Below, in pieces: positions 1-8,820 of a DNA stretch of 64,000 nt. The notes under the pieces are model-generated. The model searched no databases, was not told the DNA's origin, and was given only the letters and a program-made list of their open reading frames with translations. Each line of letters opens with the position of its first letter. Positions within the stretch are counted from its first letter, which is position 1. The position numbers and the translations under genes were made by a program. Source of the DNA: an uncultured Porphyromonadaceae bacterium (lineage in GTDB: Bacteria > Bacteroidota > Bacteroidia > Bacteroidales > Barnesiellaceae_A); contig UPZG01000001.1 in assembly GCA_900538705.1 (NCBI GenBank), forward strand, positions 558,001-622,000. Direction: 5' to 3'.

Positions 1-1
1 A

Positions 2-1000
2 CGGGCCATGTATGGTGGTGATAGCTCGCGCAAGACCAATCTGGTAGAGTATGGCTTCCGTTTGCCGGCAGCCATAGACAACCGTCCCTTGAAGTTTGAG
101 GAGTTTGAAGAGCTTGCCAAGCAGGTTATTTATGTAAGTGCTACCCCGGCCGATTATGAGCTGAACCGTTGCGAAGGTATTGTGGTAGAGCAGGTGATAC
201 GACCTACTGGGTTGCTTGACCCGCTGATAGAGGTACGGCCAAGCCTCAATCAGATAGACGATTTGTTGGAGGAAATACACTTGCGTATAGAGCGAGGCGA
301 GCGGGTCTTGGTGACGACACTGACAAAGCGCATGGCCGAAGAGCTCAATGCCTATTTACTGAAACTTGATATACATTGCAATTATATCCACTCAGACGTA
401 GATACGCTCGACCGCATACAGATTCTCGAAGATTTGCGTGCCGGTGTTTATGATGTACTGATAGGCGTCAACTTGTTGCGTGAGGGGTTAGACCTGCCCG
501 AGGTATCTCTTGTGGCTATTCTCGATGCCGATAAAGAAGGATTCTTGCGTTCGCATCGTTCTCTCACACAGACCGTAGGTCGTGCTGCGCGCAACCTCAA
601 CGGCATGGTTATCATGTATGCCGACAAGATAACCGACAGTATGCGCCAAACTATCGATGAGACCAATCGTCGTAGGGAAAAACAGTTGGCTTACAATGAA
701 AAGAATCATATTACACCTCAAGCCATTAATAAAGCCAAGCGGGCTATCCTTGGCCGTGGCAGCCAAGAGGCCGAGCCTATACCCTATGCTGAAGAGTATG
801 GTATTGCTACCAATATTGCAGCCGACCCGGTGGTAGCCTATATGTCACCACCACAGTTAGAAAAAGCCATAGACCGCACGCGCAAGGATATGCTTGAGGC
901 GGCACGCAAGATGGACTTTATAGAAGCAGCACGCTTGCGTGACGAGATGCTGAAGCTCGAAGATAAATTGAAATTATTGACTACCGATACAAATCATTAA
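2..1000 (+). CDS. uvrB: UvrABC system protein B, C-terminal half (5' end outside window)
   Basis: UvrB is the damage-verifying helicase of nucleotide excision repair. It is loaded by UvrA and then recruits UvrC in the cytoplasm. The window opens inside the gene, and 332 residues of the usual ~670 are visible. The stretch EYGFRLPAAIDNRPLKFEEF is a hallmark of UvrB just before the second helicase domain. Helicase motifs follow: TTLTKRMAEEL, HSDVDTLDRI, GVNLLREGLDLPEVSLV and QTVGRAARN. The C-terminus carries the UVR motif (MDFIEAARLRDEMLKLED), which pairs with UvrC. The reading frame is open from base 2, so the true start lies upstream. It ends 23 bp before fhs on the same strand and may be co-transcribed with it. 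Confidence 0.97.
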   Translation, partial: RAMYGGDSSRKTNLVEYGFRLPAAIDNRPLKFEEFEELAKQVIYVSATPADYELNRCEGIVVEQVIRPTGLLDPLIEVRPSLNQIDDLLEEIHLRIERGERVLVTTLTKRMAEELNAYLLKLDIHCNYIHSDVDTLDRIQILEDLRAGVYDVLIGVNLLREGLDLPEVSLVAILDADKEGFLRSHRSLTQTVGRAARNLNGMVIMYADKITDSMRQTIDETNRRREKQLAYNEKNHITPQAINKAKRAILGRGSQEAEPIPYAEEYGIATNIAADPVVAYMSPPQLEKAIDRTRKDMLEAARKMDFIEAARLRDEMLKLEDKLKLLTTDTNH

Positions 1001-1023
1001 TCTTATAATCTTAATGAATGCTT

Positions 1024-2694
1024 ATGAAAACAGACACACAAATTGCTCGCGAAACCAAGTTGGAAAAAATTCGTGATGTTGCTGCCCGGGTAGGATTTCC
1101 GGAGGACGATGTATATAACTATGGCCGTTATATTGCCAAGGTATCGAATCGCCTGATTGACGATGAGAAGGTGGCAAAACATAAACTTATCCTTGTTACA
1201 GCCATAACTGCTACTAAAGCCGGTGTGGGTAAAACAACGGTGAGTATAGGATTGGGTATGGGCTTGAACTACATAGGGAAGAATGCAATTATCGCGTTGC
1301 GTGAGCCTTCACTTGGCCCTTGCTTTGGAATGAAAGGCGGAGCGACCGGCGGTGGATATGCACAGGTATTACCTTCGGAAGATATTAACTTGCACTTTAC
1401 AGGCGACTTTCATGCCGTCACATCGGCCAACAACTTGATAGCTGCTTTACTCGATAACTATCTGTATCAGAATCGTGCCTCTGGCGTAGGCTTGAAAAAG
1501 GTTATGTGGCGCAGGGTGCTCGATGTAAATGACCGCTCGCTGCGTAATATCATTACCGGTTTGGGTGGCGCCGGTAACGGCATCCCTACTCAGACAGGTT
1601 TCGACATAACACCGGCCTCAGAAATTATGGCTATACTCTGTTTGGCTCGAGACCTGAAAGACCTTGAAAAACGCATAGGTCGTATTGTGTTGGGCATACG
1701 CTATGATGATACGCCATTTACGGTCGATGACCTTGGCGTTACGGGAGCTGTTGCAGCGTTGCTCAAAGATGCCATGAATCCTAATCTCGTGCAGACAACC
1801 GAGCATAATCCGGTGATTATTCACGGAGGCCCGTTTGCCAACATAGCACACGGATGTAACTCGGTTATTGCCACTCGCATGGCTATGACATGGGGCGATT
1901 ACACGGTGACAGAAGCCGGATTCGGTGCCGACCTCGGTGCCGAGAAGTTCTTGAATATAAAGTGCCGTCAGACAGGTTTGAAACCCGACCTTACCGTTCT
2001 TGTGGCTACGACTCTCGCACTGAAAATGCATGGCGGGGTACCCGAAGCCGATATAAAGAAACCCAATGTAGAGGGGTTGAAGCGCGGTTTTGCCAATCTC
2101 GACCGTCATATAGCCAACTTACAGTCGTTTGGACAGACAGTATTGGTATGTTTCAATCGTTGGGCTTCCGATACTGACGAAGAGATGGACCTCATCATGC
2201 GCCATTGTGCCGAGAAAGGTGTGCGCTGCGTTATCAATAATGCTTATATGGAAGGTGGTAAAGGTGCTGCCGAGTTGGCTCGTACAGCCGTCGAACTGAT
2301 AGAGACACAGCCTTCGGCACCCATCCGTTTCACTTACAACGACGACGAGACGCCACAAGAAAAGATAACCAAGGTAGCCCGTAATATCTACGGTGCAGGA
2401 ACGGTTACATTTAGCGACAAAGCCTTGAAAGAGCTTGCACAATTGCAGAAGTGGGGATTGGGACAATTGCCCGTATGTATTGCCAAGACGCAATATTCCT
2501 TCTCGGCCGATCCAAAACGTTATGGCAGCGAAACGGGATTCGAATTCCATATCAAAGACATCGAGCTCAATGCCGGTGGTGGTTTCATTGTCGCATTGGC
2601 AGGCGATATAATGCGTATGCCTGGGTTGGGTAAAGTGCCCCAAGCCATGTTTATCCATATTGCCGATGATGGTAATATAGAGGGTATCTGTTAG
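1024..2694 (+). CDS. fhs: Formate--tetrahydrofolate ligase
   Basis: The enzyme makes 10-formyl-tetrahydrofolate from formate, THF and ATP, feeding cytoplasmic one-carbon metabolism. It is 556 residues, the standard family length. A P-loop (TKAGVGKTT, Lys near residue 70) is followed by REPSLGPCFGMKGGATGGGYAQV and NLHFTGDFHA, both family signatures. The end (PGLGKVPQAMFIHIADDGNIEGIC) is also typical. An in-frame ATG lies two codons upstream at 1018; I prefer 1024 because family members usually begin MKTD or MKSD. The gene follows uvrB closely on the same strand with no terminator between them. An inverted repeat at 2735-2770 follows the stop. Confidence 0.97.
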   Translation: MKTDTQIARETKLEKIRDVAARVGFPEDDVYNYGRYIAKVSNRLIDDEKVAKHKLILVTAITATKAGVGKTTVSIGLGMGLNYIGKNAIIALREPSLGPCFGMKGGATGGGYAQVLPSEDINLHFTGDFHAVTSANNLIAALLDNYLYQNRASGVGLKKVMWRRVLDVNDRSLRNIITGLGGAGNGIPTQTGFDITPASEIMAILCLARDLKDLEKRIGRIVLGIRYDDTPFTVDDLGVTGAVAALLKDAMNPNLVQTTEHNPVIIHGGPFANIAHGCNSVIATRMAMTWGDYTVTEAGFGADLGAEKFLNIKCRQTGLKPDLTVLVATTLALKMHGGVPEADIKKPNVEGLKRGFANLDRHIANLQSFGQTVLVCFNRWASDTDEEMDLIMRHCAEKGVRCVINNAYMEGGKGAAELARTAVELIETQPSAPIRFTYNDDETPQEKITKVARNIYGAGTVTFSDKALKELAQLQKWGLGQLPVCIAKTQYSFSADPKRYGSETGFEFHIKDIELNAGGGFIVALAGDIMRMPGLGKVPQAMFIHIADDGNIEGIC

Positions 2695-2734
2695 AATATC
2701 ATTGTATTGTCTTGCGGTGAAAGACTGTAATAAA

Positions 2735-2770
2735 GAATATAGACTCTGTACATTGGCGGGGTCTATATTC
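2735..2770. terminator. Hairpin downstream of fhs
   Basis: A perfect 10-bp inverted repeat (GAATATAGAC at 2735-2744, GTCTATATTC at 2761-2770) with a 16-nt loop lies between fhs and the next gene. It has no clear T run, so it could be a weak terminator or an mRNA-end stabiliser. Confidence 0.4.
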
Positions 2771-2874
2771 ATATATAGTGTTTGAATAAGCTGTACGGCG
2801 ATATTTTTCACGCTATGTGATATGTGTATAGATATTTTGGCTATCTTTACGCACTGTTAAATAGGAATGAAGCT

Positions 2875-3423
2875 ATGATTTATAAATTTCTTATTGTATC
2901 GGAAGAAGTCGATGACTTCAAACGAGTGATAAAAATCGATTCTGAAGCTACTTTCAAAGAGTTGAACGATGCTATTCTCGACTCGGTAGGTTATAGTCAC
3001 AACGAGATGACCTCGTTCTTTATTTGTGATGACGACTGGGAAAAACGTGTCGAAGTAACACTTATAGATATGGGACGTGACAGCTCGGAAGATAGCTGGC
3101 TGATGGATACTACGCATCTCAATGAGCTGATTGAGGATGAGGGGCAACGCCTGATGTTTGTATTCGATTACATGACCGACCGTGCTTTTTACATGGAGTT
3201 GCGCGAAATCATTCCAGGCGAAGACCTCGATAAGCCCGTTTGCACCAAGTCGGTAGGAGAGCCTCCCGTACAAGTTATGGATTTGGATGAGATGGAGAAG
3301 AAAATGGCTGCACAAAATTCCGATACCGACCTCGATGCCGATTTCTATGGGTCGGACGATTATGATATATCGGAACTTGATGACGACGGTTTTACTGGTT
3401 ACGATCCTCGTGACGAATATTGA
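2875..3423 (+). CDS. pRiA4b ORF-3-like protein
   Basis: This 182-residue acidic protein begins MIYKFLIVSEEVDDFKRVIKID and contains ATFKELNDAILDSVGY, FFICDDDWEK and DYMTDRAFYMELREI. That pattern matches the PRiA4_ORF3 family, known from plasmid and IS1096 passenger genes but common as stand-alone genes in Bacteroidales chromosomes. No biochemical role is established. The C-terminal ~45 residues are very rich in Asp and Glu (DTDLDADFYGSDDYDISELDDD) and probably disordered. An upstream ATG at 2824 in the same frame would add 17 residues unlike the family, and a promoter-like TATCTTTA lies at about 2842, so 2875 is the better start. No transposase is nearby. Confidence 0.75.
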   Translation: MIYKFLIVSEEVDDFKRVIKIDSEATFKELNDAILDSVGYSHNEMTSFFICDDDWEKRVEVTLIDMGRDSSEDSWLMDTTHLNELIEDEGQRLMFVFDYMTDRAFYMELREIIPGEDLDKPVCTKSVGEPPVQVMDLDEMEKKMAAQNSDTDLDADFYGSDDYDISELDDDGFTGYDPRDEY

Positions 3424-3450
3424 TTTTGGCCACACATATAACGACATTTT

Positions 3451-5547
3451 ATGAATAAAAATTGGACTATTATGGGTTTGGCAAGCGCAGTGATGCTGAC
3501 AGCTTGCAATACGCAAGAAGCTACCGATGAGGCTGTTATCGGTAAACAGGAAATTACGGTTGAGAATGGGATTATGACTCCCGAGGTGATGATGGCCTTT
3601 GGCCGTGTTTCGTCGCCTGCTGTGTCGCCCGATGGTACCAAGGTACTCTTTGGCGTGACATATATCGATTATAAAGCCGACAAGAGCAATAATGACCTCT
3701 TTATGGTATCGCTCGACGGTACCCGTACGCAGATTACCTCTACTCCCAAGAGCGAGCAGGGAGCTGCATGGCTCGACGATAATACTATCGCCTTTATCTA
3801 TCCCGATGCCGACAATGTGCCCCAATTGTGGAAAAGTGCCGCCGACGGTACGTCTCGTGTGCAACTTACCTCTATGGAGAAAGGTGTGGAAGGTTTCCTT
3901 TTTGCACCTGATGGCAAACAAGTATTGCTTGTTTCGACAGTGAAATCGGGTGAGCGGGCATCTGACATCTATCCCGATCTTCCCAAAGCTACCGGCCGTG
4001 TCATAGATGACCTTATGTATAAGCATTGGGACGAATGGGTAGAGGCTATACCTCATCCCTTCATTGCTACAGTAGGAGAGTCGGGCGTGAGCGATATTAA
4101 GGATATACTCGAAGGTGAGCCTTACGAGTCGCCTATGCGTCCGTTTGGAGGTGTAGAGTCGTTTGCATGGGCTCCAGACAGTAAATCGCTGGTATATGTG
4201 TGTCGCAAGAAAACAGGTATGGAGTATTCGCTCTCTACCAACAGCGACCTCTACTTATATAATGTCGCCGATGGTTCTACGCGCAATCTTACCGAGGGGA
4301 TGATGGGATACGACACCAATCCTGTATTCTCGCCCGATGGGAAATACCTTGCGTGGACAAGTATGGAGCGTGATGGCTATGAGAGCGATAAAAATCGTCT
4401 TTTTGTACTCGACATGGCTACCGGTACGAAAGATTATCTTACGGCCGATTTCGATTATATTGTCAATAATTTTGCATGGGCTCTCGACGGTAAATCTATC
4501 TACTTTACAGCTCCTTATCAAGGCGAGGTACATATCTTCAATGTGGCTTTGCAAGGCCATGCCATTACACAGGTTACAGATGGTTACTACGACTATTCTA
4601 CCGTAGCTCCCGTGCCCGGTGACAAGTTGGTGACAATGCGTCACTCTCTATCTCAACCCGATGAGGTATGTCTTGTGGATGTGGCTTCGCACGAGGTAAC
4701 CGACCTTTCGCGTGAGAATGAAGCCCTGCTTGCACAAATAGAAATGGGACGTGTCGAGGAGCGATGGATTCCTACTACCGATGGTAAGAAAATGCTTACT
4801 TGGGTAGTATATCCGCCTCATTTCGACGCTTCTAAGAAATATCCGGCCTTGCTCTATTGTCAAGGTGGTCCTCAAAGCCCTGTAAGCCAATTCTGGTCGT
4901 ATCGTTGGAATTTGCAACTTATGGCCTCACAAGGTTATATTGTTGTAGCTCCCAACCGTCGTGGCTTGCCCGGTTTCGGACAAGAGTGGCTCGAACAAAT
5001 CAGTGGTGACTATGGCGGTCAGAATATGCTCGACTATTTTGCTGCTGCCGATGCATTGAAGAAAGAACCCTATGTAGGCAAGATGGGAGCCATAGGTGCC
5101 AGCTACGGAGGCTTCTCGGTATATTGGTTGGCAGGTCATCACAATCATCGTTTCGATGCTTTTGTAGCCCATGCCGGTATATTCAATATAGAACAACAAT
5201 ACATGGAGACCGAGGAGATGTGGTTTGCCAATTGGGATATGGGCGGTGCTCCTTGGGACAAGGATAATGCTACGGCACAACGTACGTTCGCCAATTCGCC
5301 TCATCGTTTTGTCGATAAGTGGGATACTCCTATATTGTGCATCCATGGCGAAAAAGACTATCGTATACTCGCCTCGCAAGGTATGAGTGCCTTCAATGCA
5401 GCCAAGTTACGTGGCGTGCCTGCCGAATTGCTCATCTATCCCGATGAAAATCACTGGGTATTGAAGCCTCAAAACGGATTATTGTGGCACCGTACTTTCT
5501 TCCGTTGGCTCGACCGTTGGTTGAAAGACAATAACGAAGCAAAATAG
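3451..5547 (+). CDS. S9 family dipeptidyl peptidase, DPP5-like, lipoprotein-type signal
   Basis: A prolyl-oligopeptidase-family serine peptidase of 698 residues. The N-terminus (MNKNWTIMGLASAVMLTACN) reads as a lipoprotein signal with lipobox LTAC, so the enzyme should sit in the envelope. Residues ~40-430 hold repeated SPDG and WAPDSK blades of a beta-propeller. The C-terminal alpha/beta-hydrolase domain carries the nucleophile in GASYGGFS (Ser551), the acid in HGEKDYR (Asp636) and DENHW (His668). The triad spacing (85 and 32 residues) is what I recall for DPP5 of Porphyromonas gingivalis, which cleaves dipeptides from peptide N-termini. It probably serves peptide use as a nutrient. It is a single gene with a strong terminator after it. 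Confidence 0.88.
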   Translation: MNKNWTIMGLASAVMLTACNTQEATDEAVIGKQEITVENGIMTPEVMMAFGRVSSPAVSPDGTKVLFGVTYIDYKADKSNNDLFMVSLDGTRTQITSTPKSEQGAAWLDDNTIAFIYPDADNVPQLWKSAADGTSRVQLTSMEKGVEGFLFAPDGKQVLLVSTVKSGERASDIYPDLPKATGRVIDDLMYKHWDEWVEAIPHPFIATVGESGVSDIKDILEGEPYESPMRPFGGVESFAWAPDSKSLVYVCRKKTGMEYSLSTNSDLYLYNVADGSTRNLTEGMMGYDTNPVFSPDGKYLAWTSMERDGYESDKNRLFVLDMATGTKDYLTADFDYIVNNFAWALDGKSIYFTAPYQGEVHIFNVALQGHAITQVTDGYYDYSTVAPVPGDKLVTMRHSLSQPDEVCLVDVASHEVTDLSRENEALLAQIEMGRVEERWIPTTDGKKMLTWVVYPPHFDASKKYPALLYCQGGPQSPVSQFWSYRWNLQLMASQGYIVVAPNRRGLPGFGQEWLEQISGDYGGQNMLDYFAAADALKKEPYVGKMGAIGASYGGFSVYWLAGHHNHRFDAFVAHAGIFNIEQQYMETEEMWFANWDMGGAPWDKDNATAQRTFANSPHRFVDKWDTPILCIHGEKDYRILASQGMSAFNAAKLRGVPAELLIYPDENHWVLKPQNGLLWHRTFFRWLDRWLKDNNEAK

Positions 5548-5569
5548 GTTCCTTATTGAAGGATTTGCA

Positions 5570-5604
5570 AGGCGGCAGGGCTATAAGTCCTGCCGCCTCT
5601 TTTT
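5570..5604 (+). terminator. Rho-independent terminator after the S9 peptidase gene
   Basis: A 10-bp GC-rich stem (AGGCGGCAGG at 5570-5579 with CCTGCCGCCT at 5589-5598) is followed directly by CTTTTTATG. Confidence 0.85.
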
Positions 5605-5730
5605 ATGTAGTTAGGTAGTAGGTAATAGGTATGGTGTCGTGGCTTTGCAATGATACAGTGACTATTTGTTACTATGGTTTTGGGGTTATACAATAATCTT
5701 CTTCCGGTATGTGGTTACCTGTTTATTCCT

Positions 5731-5738
5731 TACCTTTG
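5731..5738 (+). promoter_or_regulatory. Bacteroidetes -7 element for the MATE gene
   Basis: TACCTTTG matches TAnnTTTG. Transcription would begin near 5746, which places the translation start at ATG 5759 and excludes the longer frame opening at 5666. Confidence 0.6.
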
Positions 5739-5758
5739 CAAGCACATTCGACAGAAGT

Positions 5759-7120
5759 ATGAAAGGATTTATAGCAAATTATATGCCGCGCTACCGGTCA
5801 TTGCTCTTTTTGGGAGTGCCCATTATATTGGGGCAATTGGGTGTCATAGTTATGGGGTTTGCCGATACGCTTATGATAGGGCGGCATGGTACCGACGAGC
5901 TGGCAGCATCGGCCTTTGTAAATACGATATTCAATCTGGTACTTATTTTCAGTGCCGGCTTTGCTTCGGGCATTACGCCAGTAATAGGTGCGCTTTTTGG
6001 TCGAGGCGATAATCGTGGTGTGGGGGCGGTATTGCGTGATAGTTTGGCTGCCAATGTTATAGTTGCTTTTCTGTCCATGCTCGTCATGTTGGCCATATAT
6101 CCGTTTCTTTCGTATATGGGGCAGCCCGTCGAGTTGTTGCCCTATGCTCGTCCATATTATTTGATACAGGTGGCATCTTTGCCGTTTATTCTGTTGTTCT
6201 ATGGCTACAAACAGTTCGCCGATGGAATAACCGATACGCGTACCGGTATGTGGATTCTTTTAGGTAGTAATGTCCTGAACATTATATTCAATTACATCTT
6301 GATATACGGTAAATGTGGTATGCCCGAGTTGGGTTTAACGGGAGCCGGTATCAGTACGCTTGTTTCAAGAATATCGATGTGTGCGGTGTTTGCTTTTATT
6401 TTTCATCGTACAGGCCGTTACAAGCCATTTCGTGAGGGGTTCTCAGCCTCTCGAGTATCTCGAGAGGGAATGGGTCGGCTCTATTCGTTGGGTTTGCCAT
6501 TAGGTATACAGACGGCTCTCGAAAGCTCGGCATGGTCGCTTAGTGCCATCATGATAGGTTGGCTTGGGGCAATACCTCTGGCGGCATATCAGATAACGGT
6601 TACCTTGGGTAACATAGGTTATATGGCATACCTTGGCATGGGTTCGGCGGTAGCAGTCGAGGTGAGTCGTTACACAGGGGCATCGCAATTTGGAGAGGTA
6701 CGTGCTATGGTGACAGCAGGGGCACATTTGTTATTTGCACAAGCATGCCTTACGGGAGTATTGCTCTTCTTGTTGCGTAATTTTATTCCCTCGTGGTTTA
6801 CCGACGATGTCGAGGTGGTTGCCGTTGTGCAGACTCTTGTTATACCGCTCATTATTTATCAGTTTGCCGATGCCATACAGATAAACTATGCAAATGCCTT
6901 ACGTGGCCTTGCCGATGTGCGCGCTCTGATGTTTATCAGTCTGGCAGCATTCTACCTTTTAGCTTTGCCTGTAGCCTATCTTTGCGGCTTTACATTGAGT
7001 ATGGGTGTTGTGGGCGTATGGATGGGTTTCCCGGTAGGATTATTTACGGTAGCAGTGCTTTTCCGCTGGCGTTTTGGAGTGTGTTTGCGTCGTATAGAGC
7101 GGGAAAATACAATTGTATAG
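5759..7120 (+). CDS. MATE family efflux transporter
   Basis: A 453-residue integral inner-membrane protein with about 12 hydrophobic segments in two homologous halves, the plan of MATE cation/drug antiporters. Family marks include GVPIILGQLGVIVMGFADTLMIGRHG in the first half and GLPLGIQTALESSAWS and LGMGSAVAVEVSRYTGA in the second. It probably extrudes cationic compounds using a Na+ or H+ gradient; the substrate cannot be read from sequence. The start at 5759 is set by the promoter at 5731, and the 31 residues encoded further upstream would not be transcribed. It stands alone and converges on DedA across a bidirectional hairpin. Confidence 0.9.
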   Translation: MKGFIANYMPRYRSLLFLGVPIILGQLGVIVMGFADTLMIGRHGTDELAASAFVNTIFNLVLIFSAGFASGITPVIGALFGRGDNRGVGAVLRDSLAANVIVAFLSMLVMLAIYPFLSYMGQPVELLPYARPYYLIQVASLPFILLFYGYKQFADGITDTRTGMWILLGSNVLNIIFNYILIYGKCGMPELGLTGAGISTLVSRISMCAVFAFIFHRTGRYKPFREGFSASRVSREGMGRLYSLGLPLGIQTALESSAWSLSAIMIGWLGAIPLAAYQITVTLGNIGYMAYLGMGSAVAVEVSRYTGASQFGEVRAMVTAGAHLLFAQACLTGVLLFLLRNFIPSWFTDDVEVVAVVQTLVIPLIIYQFADAIQINYANALRGLADVRALMFISLAAFYLLALPVAYLCGFTLSMGVVGVWMGFPVGLFTVAVLFRWRFGVCLRRIERENTIV

Positions 7121-7140
7121 ATTATTTCTCGGTTATATAG

Positions 7141-7179
7141 AACAGAGCCACCATCGCATCGTGAGATAGTGGCTCTGTT
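7141..7179. terminator. Bidirectional terminator between MATE and DedA genes
   Basis: An 11-bp perfect stem (AACAGAGCCAC at 7141-7151 with GTGGCTCTGTT at 7169-7179) lies between two convergent genes. Confidence 0.75.
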
Positions 7180-7198
7180 TATGTGGTTTCTTGCAAAT

Positions 7199-7861
7199 TT
7201 ATTTGGTTTCTTCGTTCTCGGTAGAGGGAACAGCCGTTACTTTCTTTTTGTGGGACATCATACGGTATATCAAAAAGAGAGCAACGATACCTAATAAAGC
7301 CCATATAACGATTTTCAGTTCGTTACTGTAATGTTCTACTGTACTGTTCAATTGTTCGGGAGTTACAACAGAGCGTAGTGCGTAGCCTATAAGAGCAAGA
7401 ATGATGTTCCAGGTGCCAGCACCGATGGTCGTATAGAGAATAAATTTCCCGAAGTGCATGCGTGCCAGTCCGGCCGGTATCGATATAAGCTGTCGTACAC
7501 CCGGGACGAGTCGACCTATCAGAGTCGATACGATACCGTGTTTGTTGAAAAATGCCTCGGCATTGGCTATCTTGGCTGAGTTGAGCAAGCATAAGTGCCC
7601 TATGCGGCTATCGGCAAACTTATATACAATGGGTCGTCCTATCCATAAGGCGAGGTAGTAGTTGAAAATAGCACCCAAGTCGGCTCCTAATGTACCGAAT
7701 ACGATGATTAGAACGATGTTGAGTTCTCCAAAATAAGCGGCTGGAGGAATGACTATTTCCGAGGGGAAGGGGATAAACGAACTTTCAATGGTCATCAGCA
7801 GGGTGATGGTCCAATAGTTGAGGTGCTCTATACACCACTGAATGAAAGGAATCGATTGCAT
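7199..7861 (-). CDS. DedA family membrane protein
   Basis: A 220-residue polytopic membrane protein of the DedA (SNARE-associated, VTT domain) superfamily. Some members move undecaprenyl phosphate or phosphatidylethanolamine across the inner membrane. The family core is visible: IPFPSEIVIPPAAYFGELN near the N-terminus, and GRLVPGVRQLISIPAGLARM with its conserved Arg and Pro in the middle. A C-terminal membrane helix ends in a charged tail (SHKKKVTAVPSTENEETK). It is transcribed alone from a TATCTTTG element about 100 bp upstream. Confidence 0.9.
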   Translation of the reverse strand: MQSIPFIQWCIEHLNYWTITLLMTIESSFIPFPSEIVIPPAAYFGELNIVLIIVFGTLGADLGAIFNYYLALWIGRPIVYKFADSRIGHLCLLNSAKIANAEAFFNKHGIVSTLIGRLVPGVRQLISIPAGLARMHFGKFILYTTIGAGTWNIILALIGYALRSVVTPEQLNSTVEHYSNELKIVIWALLGIVALFLIYRMMSHKKKVTAVPSTENEETK

Positions 7862-7957
7862 AGTTGCGTTACGTATCGTTTATAAGTGAGCTTGGCGGCT
7901 GTTGCGCGCGTGAAGATGACGCATGCCGTGGCGCAGTGCCTGCCTTTTTTCAGGATG

Positions 7958-7965
7958 CAAAGATA
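7958..7965 (-). promoter_or_regulatory. Bacteroidetes -7 element for dedA
   Basis: CAAAGATA on + reads TATCTTTG on the minus strand, about 97 bp before the DedA start. The 314-bp gap between dedA and the glycosylase gene otherwise holds only the leader and AT-rich sequence; I see no gene in it. Confidence 0.6.
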
Positions 7966-8175
7966 AGAATAAAATCTGAACCGATTGACCATCAGAGCTT
8001 ATTTTATTGTTTTTAGGTTGCAATAGGTCTCTGTTATGATAAGTCAAAAGGATATTGTCAGGCAGACTTTTTCTGTTTTGTATCCTGTGTTCAGTATGAT
8101 CGTACTCATGTAAGAGGGAAAGCTTGCCAATACCGTGAAAGCGAAAAACTTGGTAGATAATGTTCTTGAATTGTA

Positions 8176-8745
8176 TTATAAAAGTTGCTCCCATATTCTC
8201 TTGTAGAAAGAGGCTTTCCACTCTATTGAGCGCGGGTATGCACGCGACGACGAGGGCATGCGCCATATAGATAGTTGACGGTTGGCATACTCTGCTGTAA
8301 TACATTCGCCTACTGTCAGTGTACGGCATCCGATGGTAGCCTGAAGAGTCTCTGAGGCTTTTTGTCCGGTAACCACGATTGTATGGCATTGTGGTATTTG
8401 TTGTAGCAGGTAGACCACATCGGTAGGGGTAACAATTTGCAAGAATTGGTCTGAGGCATTCTCTTTCAGCCGTATTACCTCTTGTGCCGTATCGAAAAGC
8501 GCTATACCGTAACAGCGGCAAAATTGTTCTATTTTTTCTTTGTCGAATCTTTTTTCGCCGGTTACCACAAAGTGGTCTTTGTTGCCTGTGGCTAAGTAAC
8601 CCCATATTCGCCACATGTCGTTGTTCCAGTTAGGGTAGAAAAACTCCATGCACCAGCGCGTTTGGGGTGGCGGAAAGCTGCCCAGCATAAGAAGCCGAGC
8701 ATTAGATGGCAGGAAGGGTTTGAGCGGATGAGTTTCTGTAGTCAT
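8176..8745 (-). CDS. Uracil-DNA glycosylase family protein
   Basis: A 189-residue protein of the uracil-DNA glycosylase superfamily (base-excision repair fold), not the classical Ung type. The N-terminal motif LLMLGSFPPPQTRW corresponds to the catalytic loop. It is followed by FYPNWNNDMWRIWGYL, typical of this Bacteroidetes subgroup, and IVVTGQKASETL in the position of the usual GxxA/A helix. The second motif is MPSSSRAY, where family members have MPSTSPAN, so substrate and activity are uncertain. An upstream in-frame ATG at 8775 lies inside the hairpin of the preceding gene, so 8745 is preferred. It lies downstream of dsbD, separated from it by that hairpin. Confidence 0.75.
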   Translation of the reverse strand: MTTETHPLKPFLPSNARLLMLGSFPPPQTRWCMEFFYPNWNNDMWRIWGYLATGNKDHFVVTGEKRFDKEKIEQFCRCYGIALFDTAQEVIRLKENASDQFLQIVTPTDVVYLLQQIPQCHTIVVTGQKASETLQATIGCRTLTVGECITAEYANRQLSIWRMPSSSRAYPRSIEWKASFYKRIWEQLL

Positions 8746-8761
8746 GTTTTTATATACTTTG

Positions 8762-8798
8762 CGGGGCTGAGGCAATACGTCCGATTGCCTTAGCCCCG
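8762..8798. terminator. Strong hairpin between dsbD and the glycosylase gene
   Basis: A 14-bp stem with one wobble pair (8762-8775 with 8785-8798, starting CGGGGCTGAGG) and a 9-nt loop lies downstream of dsbD. No long T run follows on the minus strand. Confidence 0.6.
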
Positions 8799-8820
8799 TT
8801 GTGAAGTCTATTAAGAAAGG

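Noticed and set aside
2857..4056. 399-codon minus frame
   Set aside because: It is antisense to the pRiA4b-like and S9 peptidase genes, which have clear domain support.
7880..8614. 244-codon minus frame
   Set aside because: It lies largely over the glycosylase gene in another frame, with composition of a shadow frame (many Arg, Tyr, Cys).
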